Source: DASSUW01 sp963835525 (lineage in GTDB: Bacteria > Actinomycetota > Thermoleophilia > Solirubrobacterales > Solirubrobacteraceae). Taken from it: a DNA stretch of 64,000 nucleotides. The translations under genes were made by a program, and so were the position numbers. The notes under the pieces were generated by a model. It was not told where the DNA came from and did not search any database. It was given only the letters and a program-made list of their open reading frames with translations. Where the stretch lies: assembly GCA_963835525.1 (NCBI GenBank), contig CAWIFM010000003.1, positions 372,001 to 436,000 of the forward strand. Reading direction: 5' to 3'. Shown piece after piece: positions 1 to 9,252 of the stretch (position 1 is its first letter; each line of letters opens with the position of its first letter).

Positions 1-630
1 AACGCCACCACCGGCCTCGGCATCGAGCGCAACGGCGCGCCCGGGCTGTATGGCGTCCTCGGAGGAGAGATCGCGGCCCTGGACGCCGTGCGGCCGACCG
101 CGATCGACCACCTCTCGCTGCTCGCGTCCACGCCCGACCTCGCCGGCGCCACGATGGAGCTGCCGCGGCTGCCGGGCTCTGAGACCCGCCTGCGCGACGC
201 GCTCGCGGGCGCGCGCGAGCGCTTCGCCTACACGCTGCTCGACTGCCCGCCGTCGCTCGGCCCGCTGACCGTGAATGCGCTGGTGGCGGCCGACCGCGTG
301 ATCGTCCCCGTGCAGACCGAGTACTTCGCGCTCGAGGGCCTGGCAGGGCTGCTCGACACCTTGTCGCTCGTGCAACGTGAGCTCAACCCGAGGTTGACGG
401 TGGCCGGGATGCTCCTGACCATGCACGACGGCCGCACCAAGCTGGCCCAGGACGTCGAGCGCGAGGTCCGCCGGCACTTCCCGGCGCTGGTGTTCGACAC
501 CGTCATCCCGCGCAACATCCGGCTCGGCGAGGCTCCGAGCTTCGGCCGGCCCGTCATCCATCACGACCCGTACTGCGCCGGCTCGGAGGCCTACTTCGCG
601 CTGGCCAAGGAGGTGGCATCCCGTGGCTGA
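1..630 (+). CDS. parA: ParA-family chromosome partitioning ATPase, 5' end outside window
   Basis: C-terminal 209 residues of a ParA/Soj-type ATPase. The N terminus with the deviant Walker A motif lies left of the window. The visible part opens on NATTGLGI, the stretch that follows Walker A in this family, and carries the Walker B-like segment YTLLDCPPSLG (fragment residues about 77-87) followed by PVQTEYFALEGL. ParA uses ATP on the nucleoid to pull ParB-parS complexes apart. Its stop overlaps the GTG of the ParB gene by 8 bases, so the pair is probably translationally coupled. Family assignment is firm; full length and start cannot be judged. Confidence 0.93.
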   Translation, partial: NATTGLGIERNGAPGLYGVLGGEIAALDAVRPTAIDHLSLLASTPDLAGATMELPRLPGSETRLRDALAGARERFAYTLLDCPPSLGPLTVNALVAADRVIVPVQTEYFALEGLAGLLDTLSLVQRELNPRLTVAGMLLTMHDGRTKLAQDVEREVRRHFPALVFDTVIPRNIRLGEAPSFGRPVIHHDPYCAGSEAYFALAKEVASRG

Positions 631-1510
631 GCGAGGCATGGGCCGCGGGCTGTCGGCGCTGCTGGCCCCCACGCACGAGAACGGCGCCGCGCCCGAGAGC
701 GAGCTGCGTGAGATCCCGGTCGACCTGATCGCGCCCAACCCGCGCCAGCCACGGCGCGGCTTCGACGAGGGCGCGCTGGTCCAGCTCGCCGACTCGCTGC
801 GCGAGCGCGGCGTGCTCCAGCCGGTCCTGCTGCGGCCCGTGGCGGGCGGGACGTACGAGCTGATCGCCGGCGAGCGCCGCTGGCGCGCCGCCCAGCTCGC
901 CGACTTCGAGACGGTGCCCGCGCTCGTGCGCCCGCACGACGACACCGAGTCGCTCGAGCTCGCGCTGATCGAGAACATGGCGCGCGAGGACCTCAACCCG
1001 GTCGAGGAGGCGCGCGCCTGCGCGCTGCTGGTCGAGGAGCTCGGCCTCACGCGGGAGGACGTCGGCCGCCGCGTCGGCCGCTCGCGCGTGGCGGTCTCGA
1101 ACCTCCTGCGGCTGCTCGACCTGCCCGACGAGGTGCTCGAGCTGCTGGCCGCCGGCCACCTGACCGAGGGCCACGGCCGCGCCCTGCTGACCGCCTCCGA
1201 CCACGACACGCGCCGCAGCCTCGCGCGGGCCGCCGTCCAGGAGGGCTGGAGCGTCCGCCAGACCGAGGCGCGCGCCCGCGACACCGGGCGCCGCACAGGT
1301 CCGCGCCGCGCCGCCACGGAGACCGCCGAAGCGGCCCACCCGGACCAGGTCGAGGCGGCCCGCCGCCTGGGCGACGCGCTCGGCCGCGCGCTCGGCACCG
1401 AGGTCCGGGTCGCACCGCGCGGCGACGGCTATCGCGTCGTCCTCGAGCTCACGGACCCGGGCGCCGCGGAGGCGCTGGCGGAGCGCCTGGGCACGCTCGA
1501 ACCGGCCTGA
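623..1510 (+). CDS. parB: ParB-family chromosome partitioning protein
   Basis: 295-residue ParB/Spo0J/Noc-family protein that binds parS sites near the origin and slides on DNA as a CTP-dependent clamp. It shows the N-terminal MGRGLSALL typical of chromosomal ParB, the CTP/parS-binding motif GERRWRA (residues about 82-88), the ENMAREDLNPVEEA segment, and a helix-turn-helix near residues 145-170 (EDVGRRVGRSRVAVSNLLRL). A short C-terminal dimer domain follows a charged linker. The GTG start lies inside the parA stop region. I saw no parS-like palindrome in the window. Length and domain order are normal. Confidence 0.95.
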   Translation: MAERGMGRGLSALLAPTHENGAAPESELREIPVDLIAPNPRQPRRGFDEGALVQLADSLRERGVLQPVLLRPVAGGTYELIAGERRWRAAQLADFETVPALVRPHDDTESLELALIENMAREDLNPVEEARACALLVEELGLTREDVGRRVGRSRVAVSNLLRLLDLPDEVLELLAAGHLTEGHGRALLTASDHDTRRSLARAAVQEGWSVRQTEARARDTGRRTGPRRAATETAEAAHPDQVEAARRLGDALGRALGTEVRVAPRGDGYRVVLELTDPGAAEALAERLGTLEPA

Positions 1511-1529
1511 CGCGTGCCCACCCCGCCGC

Positions 1530-1535
1530 TATGAT
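1530..1535 (+). promoter_or_regulatory. Likely -10 box of the tRNA-Ile gene
   Basis: TATGAT, close to the consensus TATAAT, begins 18 bases before the first base of tRNA-Ile. It is A/T-rich in a GC-rich background. No convincing -35 element was seen. This is an inference from sequence only. Confidence 0.4.
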
Positions 1536-1547
1536 TGGCCGCCGCGC

Positions 1548-1621
<74 letters not shown>

Positions 1622-1666
1622 CTCGCAAAGGCCGCTCCACAGCGGCCTTTTCCATGCGGTGCACGC

Positions 1667-2343
1667 ATGAGCCTGTTCAAACGCAAGCGCAAGCCCTCGA
1701 CGCCGGATGACGCACCCGCCCCGGGATGGGATGCGATCGACGCGGCGATGAAGCGCGTCCACGGGGACGTCGAGCGGGTTCACCGGGCATTGGTTCCCGG
1801 CGTCCACCTCGGCTCGCCGCTGCAGGGGGTGAGCGCCTATCCGGAGGCCGACCACTGGCATTTCGTCACCTACGGTCTCACCGAGCTGTGGGCCAAGGAG
1901 CTCGACATCCCCGAGATCAGCGGCTTCGGCTACGAGCTCACGATGCGCGTGGCGCGACGCGCGGAGGATCGACCTCCGGACTGGGCGTTCGAGCTCCTCG
2001 CCACCGTGGCGGCCACGGCGATCGGAGGCACCGACTTCGCGGTCGGCCATCGCCTTCAGGTCGGCGGGCCGATAACCGGCGATGCAAGCTGCGCGATGGA
2101 GGCCGTCGCGTTCGTCTCCGACCCGTCACTTCCCGTCTGGACCCGCAGCCCGAACGGGAGCTTCGAGTTCTACGAGCTGGTCGGCGTGACCCCAGGCGAG
2201 CTTGCCGAGATGCAGCAGACGTCCACTGCATCGGTCCTCGATCGACTGGCAGAGTCGAACCCGCTGCTCATCACCGACGCCGACCGAGGCCAGCCCGAGA
2301 TCGGTCTCCAGCACCCGCGATTTCGGCCGCTCATGCGGCCTAA
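1667..2343 (+). CDS. Suppressor of fused (SUFU)-domain protein, 3' end probably frameshifted
   Basis: The start ATGAGCCTGTTC encodes a protein whose residues about 15-210 look like a bacterial SUFU-domain protein: HWHFVTYGLTELW near residue 64, then SGFGYELTMRV and PDWAFELLATVA. These proteins are common in polymorphic toxin/immunity settings, but no toxin gene is nearby, so a role is not assigned. The frame as sequenced stays open to 3037, straight through the whole nuclease-family gene at 2415-2903, and its extra half has no protein-like character. If one base is missing upstream, a TAA at 2341-2343 would end the protein at about 224 residues, a normal family size. I give that end as the likely true one. 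Confidence 0.6.
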
Positions 2344-2414
2344 TGGAGGGCCCTCGGAGCGGGGGTGGGGACCGCTAGACTTCGCCGTCACGGCCCCTAT
2401 CGAGGAGCGCCTCG

Positions 2415-2903
2415 TTGCAGGAGATGGTCATCTACGGCGTGAGCTTCGACATGGTCGGCAAGCAGCCGATCGTGCTGCTCAAGGCTGTCGACACGAACAA
2501 ATTCCTGCCGATCTGGATCGGGCATCCGGAAGCGGCGGCGATCCTGATGAAGTTGCAGGGCGCCTCCACGCCGCGGCCGATGACGCACGACCTGCTGTTC
2601 GACATGCTCGGCGAGCTCGAGGTGGCCTGCACCCGCGTCTCGGTGACCGAGCTGCGGGAGAACACCTTCTACGCGTCGATCACGCTCGCGGTGAACGGCC
2701 GCGAGGTGGAGATCGACTCCCGGCCGTCCGACGCGCTCGCCCTCGCGGTGCGCTCCGGCGCCCCGATCTTCGCCGCCGAGGACGTGATCGCCGAGTCGGC
2801 GATCGAGTTCGAGCACGAGGTCGAGGACACCGAGGAGGTCGTGGACAAGTTCAAGGAGTTCCTCGACCAGGTCACGCCCGAGGACTTCAAGGGCGAGGAG
2901 TAG
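2415..2903 (+). CDS. Bifunctional nuclease family protein (DUF151)
   Basis: 162-residue protein of the bifunctional nuclease (BFN/DUF151) family, found in most actinobacteria. Typical features are QPIVLLKAVDTNKFLPIWIG (residues about 17-36), in which substrate contacts are thought to lie, and IDSRPSDALALAVRSGAPIF (about 99-118). A glutamate-rich tail follows, as usual in the family. Start chosen: TTG at 2415, because GAGGAG sits 7 bases before it; an ATG at 2424 has no properly placed ribosome binding site. Nuclease activity was shown for plant and Thermotoga relatives; the bacterial role is not settled. Confidence 0.88.
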   Translation: MQEMVIYGVSFDMVGKQPIVLLKAVDTNKFLPIWIGHPEAAAILMKLQGASTPRPMTHDLLFDMLGELEVACTRVSVTELRENTFYASITLAVNGREVEIDSRPSDALALAVRSGAPIFAAEDVIAESAIEFEHEVEDTEEVVDKFKEFLDQVTPEDFKGEE

Positions 2904-2912
2904 TCCCCGGGC

Positions 2913-3848
2913 TCAGGCGGGCGTCCGCGCCACCGCGAGATCGACGATCCGCGCGATCAGCTCGTCGAAGGGGATGCCGGCCGCCTCGGCGGCCAGCGGC
3001 AGCAGCGAGGTGTCGGTCAGGCCCGGGATGGCGTTGATCTCGAGCAGCGTCAGCTCGCCCGCGCCGTCGAGCATGAGGTCGACGCGCGCGAAGCCCCGGC
3101 AGCCGAGCGTCCGGTAGGCGGCGAGCGCCAGCTCCTGCGCCCGGGCCGTCGTCTCGTCGCCGATCAGCGCCGGGCAGATGAAGGCGGTGCGGCCGATCTC
3201 GTAGCGCGCCTCGAAGTCGTAGAAGTCCTCCTCCTGCGGGACCGCCTCGACGACGGGCAGCGCCTCGCCGTCGAGCACCGACACCGCGAGGTCGCGGCCG
3301 TCGACGTACCGCTCGAGCAGCACCTTGGTGTCGTAGGAGAAGGCGGCCACGATCGCGCCCGGCACGTCGGCCGCCGTGCGCGCGAACTTGATCCCCAGCG
3401 CCGAGCCCTGGGCGGCGGGTTTGACCACGATCGGGAAGTCGAGCCGCTCCTCCAGCGCCGGCAGGGCGCGCGCGGCGCCCAGCTCCTCGAAGGCCGCGTG
3501 GCTGAAGGCGTAGAAGTCGGGCGTCGGCAGCCCGGCGGCGCGCAGCTCGTGCTTGGCCACCACCTTGTCCATGCAGCGGATGCACGCCGAGGGGCCGGAG
3601 GCGGTGTAGGGGACGCCGACCAGCTCCAGCAGCTCCTGCACCGTGCCGTCCTCGCCGCCGCGGCCGTGCAGGGCGACGAAGGCGACGTCCGGCGCCACCT
3701 CCACGAGCCGGTCCACCAGGTCGGCGCCGACGTCGATCGGCACCACCTCGTGCCCGAGCTTGTGCAGCGCGTCCTCCACGCGTGCGCCCGACCGCAGCGA
3801 GACGTTGCGCTCGAGCGACCGGCCGCCCTTGAGCACGGCGACCCTCAT
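2913..3848 (-). CDS. ddl: D-alanine--D-alanine ligase
   Basis: 311-residue ATP-grasp ligase that joins two D-alanines for peptidoglycan precursors in the cytoplasm. It begins MRVAVLKGGRSLERNVSL. Family marks are ALHGRGGEDGTVQ, GVPYTASGPSA, the ATP-grasp core VVKPAAQGSALGIK, and the metal-binding end FARVDLMLDGAGELTLLEIN with PGLTDTSLLP. The ATG overlaps the upstream aminotransferase stop by 4 bases (ATGA), so the two are co-translated. It converges with the nuclease-family gene, leaving 9 bases between stops. Confidence 0.94.
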   Translation of the reverse strand: MRVAVLKGGRSLERNVSLRSGARVEDALHKLGHEVVPIDVGADLVDRLVEVAPDVAFVALHGRGGEDGTVQELLELVGVPYTASGPSACIRCMDKVVAKHELRAAGLPTPDFYAFSHAAFEELGAARALPALEERLDFPIVVKPAAQGSALGIKFARTAADVPGAIVAAFSYDTKVLLERYVDGRDLAVSVLDGEALPVVEAVPQEEDFYDFEARYEIGRTAFICPALIGDETTARAQELALAAYRTLGCRGFARVDLMLDGAGELTLLEINAIPGLTDTSLLPLAAEAAGIPFDELIARIVDLAVARTPA

Positions 3849-5170
3849 CCCGCCCGCCTCCGCAGCTCGACCACGTTCTCGGGCGGCGCCGGCGCCGGCT
3901 TCGCACCCGTCAACGTCGAGTAGAGGTCGACCTGCTCGCGCACGACCTTGCCGATGCGCCGCACGCCCTCGCGGATGTCGTCGTCGCCCACGCCGGAGAA
4001 GTTCAGCCGCATCTCGGAGCCGCCGCGGCCGTCGAGGTAGGCCGCGCGGCCCGGCACGAACGCCACGTTCTCGCGCAACGCCCGCGCGAGCAGGTCGGTG
4101 GTGTCGATGTAGTCGGGCAGCCGCGCCCAGATGAAGAGGCCGCCGGTCGGCTGCGTCCACGTCGCCTCCGGCGGCAGGTGCTGGCCCAGCGCCTCGAGCA
4201 TCACGTCGCGCCGGCGCCGGTAGAGCTCGACCAGCGTGCGCAGGTAGGCGCGCCAGTCGCGCTCCGCGAAGTAGGTCGAAACGAACAGCTGCGACAGCGT
4301 CGCCGAGCAGAGGTCGACGCCGCCCTTGCCGAGGTTGAGCTTCTCGAGCACCGGCCGGGGGGCGGCGGTCCAGCCCAGCCGCAGGCCGGGCGAGAGGATC
4401 TTCGAGAACGTGCCGAGGTAGATCACGTACTCGCCGCGGTCGAGCGAGTAGAGGGTCGGGAGCGGCTCGCCCTCGTAGCGCAGCAGCCCGTACGGGTTGT
4501 CCTCCAGCACGAGCAGCTCGCGCTCGTGCGCCAGCCGGACCAGCTCGCGCCGGCGCTCCAGCGACAGCGTCACGCCGGCCGGGTTCTGGAACGACGGCAC
4601 CGTGTAGATGAACTTCGGGACGCGGCCCTCGCGGTCGAGCCGCTCGAGCTCGGCCTTCAGCACGTCGATCCGCATGCCGTGGTCGTCCATCTCGATCTGC
4701 ACCACGTCGGCCTGGTAGGAGATGAAGACGGGTACCGCCCCGGGGTATGTGGGTGCCTCGGCGATCACCACGTCGCCGGGGTCGATCAGCGTCTTGCAGA
4801 CGAGGTCGATCACCTGCTGGCCGCCGGTGGTGATGAGCAGGTCCTCGGTCTCGACCTCCATGCCCTCGGCGGCCATCACCTGCACGATGCACTCCTTGAC
4901 CTCGTCCAGGCCCTCGGTCGGCCCGTACTGGAGCGCCTTCGCCGAGGAGTCGACCGCGACGCGCGCCATCAGCGCGGCGAAGTCCTCGGCCGGGAAGGTC
5001 GAGGTGTCCGGCAGGCCGCCGGCCAGCGAGATGATCTCCGGCCGCGCGGTGACGGCCATCAGGTCGCGCATCGCCGAGGACTTCATCGCCTGCGTGCGCT
5101 GCGAGAACAGTCCCGCGTAGCGCTCGAGGTCCCGCGCACCCGAGCGCTTCGGTGTCTCGTCTCGCCCCAT
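3845..5170 (-). CDS. PLP-dependent aminotransferase, LysN/2-aminoadipate aminotransferase-like
   Basis: 441-residue fold type I aminotransferase (class I/II). It has the SLAGGLPDTSTFP and LQYGPTEG motifs shared by 2-aminoadipate and aromatic aminotransferases of the LysN/MocR-like branch, NPYGLLRYEG, and the PLP-lysine motif TFSKILSPGLRLGW (residues about 255-268). There is no N-terminal DNA-binding domain, so it is an enzyme rather than a MocR regulator. Substrate is not determinable from sequence. It is upstream of ddl with ATGA overlap; a link to D-amino-acid or aspartate-family metabolism is possible but unproven. Confidence 0.85.
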   Translation of the reverse strand: MGRDETPKRSGARDLERYAGLFSQRTQAMKSSAMRDLMAVTARPEIISLAGGLPDTSTFPAEDFAALMARVAVDSSAKALQYGPTEGLDEVKECIVQVMAAEGMEVETEDLLITTGGQQVIDLVCKTLIDPGDVVIAEAPTYPGAVPVFISYQADVVQIEMDDHGMRIDVLKAELERLDREGRVPKFIYTVPSFQNPAGVTLSLERRRELVRLAHERELLVLEDNPYGLLRYEGEPLPTLYSLDRGEYVIYLGTFSKILSPGLRLGWTAAPRPVLEKLNLGKGGVDLCSATLSQLFVSTYFAERDWRAYLRTLVELYRRRRDVMLEALGQHLPPEATWTQPTGGLFIWARLPDYIDTTDLLARALRENVAFVPGRAAYLDGRGGSEMRLNFSGVGDDDIREGVRRIGKVVREQVDLYSTLTGAKPAPAPPENVVELRRRAG

Positions 5171-5196
5171 TCGCCCGCTATCGTCGCACGCCGCAA

Positions 5197-5781
5197 GTGG
5201 AATTCGTGCTCGACCTCCTGCAGGGCGCCGGGATCGCCGCCGCGATCGGCATCCGTCCGTTCCTGCCGGTGCTCCTGGTGGGAGCGCTCGCCTCGGCCGA
5301 CCTCGGCATCGACTTCGAGGGCACCTCCTTCGCGTTCCTGGAGGAGTGGCCGTTCCTGCTCGCCGTGCTGGTGCTGGTGATGCTGCTCGAGCTCGTCGCC
5401 CGCCGCCGGACGGACGTGGACGCCGGGCCGATCATGTACGCGCTGCTGATGCTCGCGCTGATCCTGGGCGCGCTGCAGGGGGCTGCCTCGCTGGCCGACC
5501 ACGACTACGTCATCGCCCCCGGCATCGTGGCCGGGACCGCCGCGGCGGCCCTCGGCTTCTTCGCCGCCCGCTCGCTGTTCATCCGCGTGCGCCGCCGGCT
5601 CGACACCGATGCCCAGTCGGTGCTGCCGCTCTACGGCGAAGGCTCGGCGCTGGCCGCCGCCGGCGCCTCGGTGCTCTTCCCGCCCCTCGCGATCCTCGTC
5701 ATCGCCGGGCTCGCCTGGCTGCTCGCCGGCGGGCGCCGCCGCGCCGGCGAGAAGTACGCGGGGCTCAGAATCCTGCGGTGA
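5197..5781 (+). CDS. DUF4126 family membrane protein
   Basis: 194 residues with several hydrophobic segments (about 10-30, 48-65, 78-92, 108-128, 160-178) and the family start DLLQGAGIAAAIGIRPFLPVLLVGAL. Function unknown. GTG 5197 was chosen because homology begins there; the frame is open upstream to 5152, but that part overlaps the divergent aminotransferase start. A TANNNT box (TATCGT) lies 12 bases before the GTG. The stop overlaps the next gene's GTG (GTGA). Confidence 0.72.
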   Translation: MEFVLDLLQGAGIAAAIGIRPFLPVLLVGALASADLGIDFEGTSFAFLEEWPFLLAVLVLVMLLELVARRRTDVDAGPIMYALLMLALILGALQGAASLADHDYVIAPGIVAGTAAAALGFFAARSLFIRVRRRLDTDAQSVLPLYGEGSALAAAGASVLFPPLAILVIAGLAWLLAGGRRRAGEKYAGLRILR

Positions 5782-7251
5782 GCAAGAAGCTCATCCTCGT
5801 CGTCATCGACGCCATGAAGCCCGCGATGCTCGAGCGGGCCGTGGCGGGCGGCCGCGCGCCGATCCTCAAGCTTCTGCTCGAGGAGGGCCAGCACGTCGAC
5901 GACTGCGTCGCCGCCTTCCCGTCGGTCACGCCCGTGTGCGCTGCCTCGATCGCCACCGGCACCGGCCCGGAGGAGCACGAGATCCCGGGCATGAACTGGT
6001 ACCACCGCCAGGAGGGGCGCTACATCGAGTACGGCACGAGCTTCAAGGCGTCGCAGTCCTTCGGGCTGCGGCAGTCGCTCACCGACACCATCTACAACAT
6101 GAACCTCGAGCATCTCTCGAGCGACGTCGAGACGGTGTTCGAGCGGCTCGACGACGCCGAGGTCCGCACGGCCGGCACGACGTACCTGATGTACCGCGGC
6201 CGGCACCGCCACGAGGTGTCCGGCGACACGGCGCTCACCCGCATCGCCTCGACCGTGTTCCGCCACGCGGTCTACGGGCCGAAGGAGCTCTTCTACGCCG
6301 ATCTCTTCGCCTCGCGGCGCACGCCGTGCCGGTCGCAGATGGGGCTGCCGGGCATCCGCGACCAGCACTCGGGCTGTGTCGGCGAGTTCCTGGTCGAGAA
6401 CGACCTCTTCGACTTCCTGCTGCTCTCGCTGCCGGACAACGACACCCACTCGCACAAGAACGGGCCGTTCGCCCAGGTCGAGTCGCTGGCCGCCGCCGAC
6501 CGCCAGATCGAGCGGCTGGTCGACGCGGCGGGCGGGGCGGACGACTTCCTCGAGCAGCACGCGGTCATCGTCTGCTCGGACCACTCCCAGTCGCGCGTGG
6601 ACAACGAGACCGACCTCTTCCGCGCCTTCGACGGGTTCGGCGTGCTGCCGGCGGCGCGGGTGCGCTCCGACGACGCCGAGATCGCGCTGTGCCCGAACTC
6701 GCGCGCCGCCCAGGTGTACGTGCTCGACCGCGACAAGCGGGCGCAGCTCGTACCGCGGATCGAGCGGACGCTGCTCGCGCTCGACGGCGTCGACCTCGTG
6801 CTGCGGATGACCGACCACCCGGACGGCGAGGCGGCGATCCGCGGCCGCGCGCGGCGGCGAGGACCGCGAGATCCGCTTCGCCCCCGGCGGCCACCTCGAC
6901 GACGCACGCGGCGGGCGCTGGCACGTCGAGGGCGACCTCGACCTGATCGGGATGAGCGTCCGTGAGGGACGGGTCGCCTCCGCCACGTACCCGGACGCGC
7001 TCGCGCGCGCGTGGTCTGCGCTGCGGGCACGCACCTCGGGCGAGGTGCTCGCCTCGGCCAAGCCCGGCTACGAGTTCCTGGACTGGGGCGGCGCCCACCA
7101 CGTCGGCGGCGGCTCGCACGGCTCGCTGCACGCCAACGACTCGCTCGGCTCGCTGATCTGGTGCGGCACGGGGCCCGACTCGGCCGACGAGCGCGAGCAG
7201 TGGGCCCTGCGCGACATCGTCCCGATGATCACGGACCACTTCCAGGTCTGA
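5778..7251 (+). CDS. Alkaline phosphatase superfamily (nucleotide pyrophosphatase-like) enzyme, interrupted by one extra base
   Basis: Metal-dependent phosphodiesterase/phosphatase fold of about 490 residues. It shows the first metal aspartate in LILVVIDAM, the nucleophile threonine in FPSVTPVCAAS (about residues 52-62), PDNDTHSH, and the metal-binding CSDHSQSRVDNETD. The reading frame shifts near 6843: upstream it reads ...DGEAAIR, and one base further along the protein continues as GGEDREIRFAPGGHLDD and MSVREGRVASATYPD to a natural C terminus, GTGPDSADEREQWALRD. Deleting one G near 6843-6850 restores a full protein. The end overlaps the convergent YmdB-like gene by 23 bases. Physiological substrate unknown. 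Confidence 0.82.
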
Positions 7252-8008
7252 GCACCTGCTCGATCGCCTCGGCGCTGCGGCCGTTGGCGCGGATCAGCAC
7301 GGCGTTCAGCCACGGATCCTCGTCGGCGGCGTCGTAGCGCTGCGGCATGTGGCTGCGCATGACGGCGATCGACTGCTCGCGGCGCACGCCGATCACGCCG
7401 CCGCGGGCGCCGGTCATGCCGACGTCGGTGATGTACGCGGTGCCGCCGGGGAGCACGCGGGCGTCGGCGGTGGGCACGTGCGTGTGCGTGCCGACCACGG
7501 CGGTCACGCGGCCGTCGAGGTGCCAGCCGAGCGCGACCTTCTCGCTCGTCGCCTCGGCGTGCATGTCGACCAGCACGAGGTCGGCGTCTGACACCTCGCG
7601 CAGGGCGTCGTCGATCGTCACCAGGGCGGGCGAGCCGGCCTGCATGTAGAGGTTGCCGCTGAGGTTGACGACGCCGAGCGAGCGGCCCTCGCGCTCGACC
7701 ACCGTGGTGCCGTGGCCGGGCTGGGTGGGCAGGAAGTTGGCCGGCCGCAGGATGTTGGGCTGCTGGTCCAGGTACGGCCAGACCTCGCGGTGGCGGTAGG
7801 TGTGGTTGCCGAGCGTGATGACGTCGACGCCGGCGCCGAACAGCTCCTCGGCCTCCTTCGGCGTGATGCCGATGCCGCCGGCGGCGTTCTCGCCGTTGGC
7901 GACCACGAAGTTGAGCTCGAGCTCGTCGCGCAGCCCCGGCAGGAGGTCTTTCACGACGCGCCGGCCCGCCTTCGCCACGACGTCACCGATGAAGAGGATC
8001 GAAGTCAC
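7229..8008 (-). CDS. YmdB-like metallophosphoesterase (TIGR00282 family)
   Basis: 259-residue calcineurin-like phosphoesterase; relatives (YmdB, DR1281) hydrolyse 2',3'- or 3',5'-cyclic nucleotides. Metal-binding motifs are ILFIGDVVAKAGR at the N terminus, VVANGENAAGG, VITLGNHTYRHRE, MHAEATSEK and VVGTHTHVPTAD. GTG 8008 was chosen because the family starts just before ILFIGD; the frame is open to 8053, but those extra residues do not resemble the family. Divergent from the AI-2E-type permease, with 20 bases between start codons. Confidence 0.9.
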   Translation of the reverse strand: MTSILFIGDVVAKAGRRVVKDLLPGLRDELELNFVVANGENAAGGIGITPKEAEELFGAGVDVITLGNHTYRHREVWPYLDQQPNILRPANFLPTQPGHGTTVVEREGRSLGVVNLSGNLYMQAGSPALVTIDDALREVSDADLVLVDMHAEATSEKVALGWHLDGRVTAVVGTHTHVPTADARVLPGGTAYITDVGMTGARGGVIGVRREQSIAVMRSHMPQRYDAADEDPWLNAVLIRANGRSAEAIEQVLRPGSGP

Positions 8009-8028
8009 AGGCGACGTAGCATGACCGT

Positions 8029-9252
8029 ATGGACGAGCGCATCCCAGTCCCACGGTGGGTCCAGCTCGTCTTGCTGCCGCTGGCCGTCCTCGGCCTGTGG
8101 GCGATCCTCAACGCGGCGGGGCCGATCCTGCTGCTGTTCATCATCGGCGGCATCGTCGCGCTGCTGCTGAACCCGTTCGTCGGGCTCCTGCGGCGGCAGC
8201 ACGTGCCGCGCGGCATTGCCGTGCTGATCGTGATGGGCGCCCTCGTCGCGTCCGTGACCGCGCTCGGCTTCCTGCTCGCCAGCCCGATCGCCGACCAGGT
8301 GACGGCCTTCCGGGACAACGTGCCCCAGTACGTCGACGACGCCAACGCGTCGCTCGCCGACGTCCAGGAGTGGCTCGACGACAACGGGATCAACGTGCAG
8401 ATCGCCGAGGAGGGCCAGACGGCGCTCGGAACGCTCGGCCGCAACCTGACGGAGGGTTCGGGCGAGCTCGTCACCTTCACCCAGGACGCGCTGCGGACGC
8501 TGGTCGAGGCCTCGCTGGCGCTGATCCTGATCATCGTGATCAGCGTCTACATGCTGCTCTACGGGGAGCGCATCGGCGCCTGGATCCGGACCTTCGTCCC
8601 GAGCGCTCCCGGCGACGACTACCCGACCCGGGTGCAGCGCGCCGTGTTCGGCTACGTCCGCGGGCAGCTCCTCTTCTCGCTGATCATGGGCACCAGCGCG
8701 GGTCTGCTGCTGTGGGTGCTGGGCTCGCTGGGCATCTTCCCGGACGGCAAGACGTACGCCCTCTTCTTCGGCGCCTGGTTCGCGGTGGCCGAGCTGATCC
8801 CGTACGTCGGCCCGGCGATCGGCGCGATGCCACCCGTGCTGATCGCGCTGTTCAGCGGCGAGCCGCTCGACGCCCTGTGGCTGACGATCGCCTTCACCGC
8901 GCTGCAGCAGATCGAGGGCCACATCGTGGCGCCGACCGTCTTCTCGCAGGCGCTGCGCATCAACCCGCTGCTGGTGATCTTCGCGCTCCTCCTGGGCGGC
9001 CAGCTCTACGGCTTCATCGGCGCCTTCATCTCGCTGCCGATCGCGGCGACCCTGCGCGAGAGCTTCGACTACTTCCGGCGCCACTACCGCTTCGACCGCT
9101 GGGACCTGCAGTCGGCCACCGACCCGCCGGCGAGGATCTGCCCCGAATGCGGCGCGCCCTGCCCCGAGACGGCGATCGAGTGCCCGGCCTGCGGCACCGA
9201 GCTCGGCGCCCGCGACGCCGAGGCGGCCGCGGCCTCGAGCGCGCCGACGTAG
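8029..9252 (+). CDS. AI-2E family transporter (PerM/YdiK-type) with C-terminal zinc ribbon
   Basis: 407 residues. An N-terminal pair of helices (about 10-65), a soluble segment (about 90-160), then five or so helices with the family signature AELIPYVGPAIGAMPPV (about 255-271) and LLGGQLYGFIGAFISLPIAA. Family members are proposed exporters of small molecules or antiporters. After the last helix the protein carries a short zinc ribbon, CPECGAPC then CPACG (about 367-389), which is not part of the usual family. TAGCAT lies 6 bases before the ATG, so the transcript is probably leaderless. The stop shares bases with the GTG of the ABC ATPase gene. Confidence 0.86.
   Translation: MDERIPVPRWVQLVLLPLAVLGLWAILNAAGPILLLFIIGGIVALLLNPFVGLLRRQHVPRGIAVLIVMGALVASVTALGFLLASPIADQVTAFRDNVPQYVDDANASLADVQEWLDDNGINVQIAEEGQTALGTLGRNLTEGSGELVTFTQDALRTLVEASLALILIIVISVYMLLYGERIGAWIRTFVPSAPGDDYPTRVQRAVFGYVRGQLLFSLIMGTSAGLLLWVLGSLGIFPDGKTYALFFGAWFAVAELIPYVGPAIGAMPPVLIALFSGEPLDALWLTIAFTALQQIEGHIVAPTVFSQALRINPLLVIFALLLGGQLYGFIGAFISLPIAATLRESFDYFRRHYRFDRWDLQSATDPPARICPECGAPCPETAIECPACGTELGARDAEAAAASSAPT

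Noticed and set aside
1..1510. parS sites or an origin next to parAB
   Set aside because: I saw no GTTTCACGTGAAAC-like palindrome and no DnaA-box cluster or dnaA/dnaN gene in the window, so no origin is claimed.
5346..5777. Fusion of an N-terminal Arg-rich domain to the phosphatase-superfamily protein
   Set aside because: This part is the DUF4126 gene read in another frame; the phosphatase starts at GTG 5778 with GTGA coupling.
8009..8053. Longer N terminus of the YmdB-like protein from 8053
   Set aside because: The added residues overlap the divergent transporter start and do not match the family, which begins just before ILFIGD.
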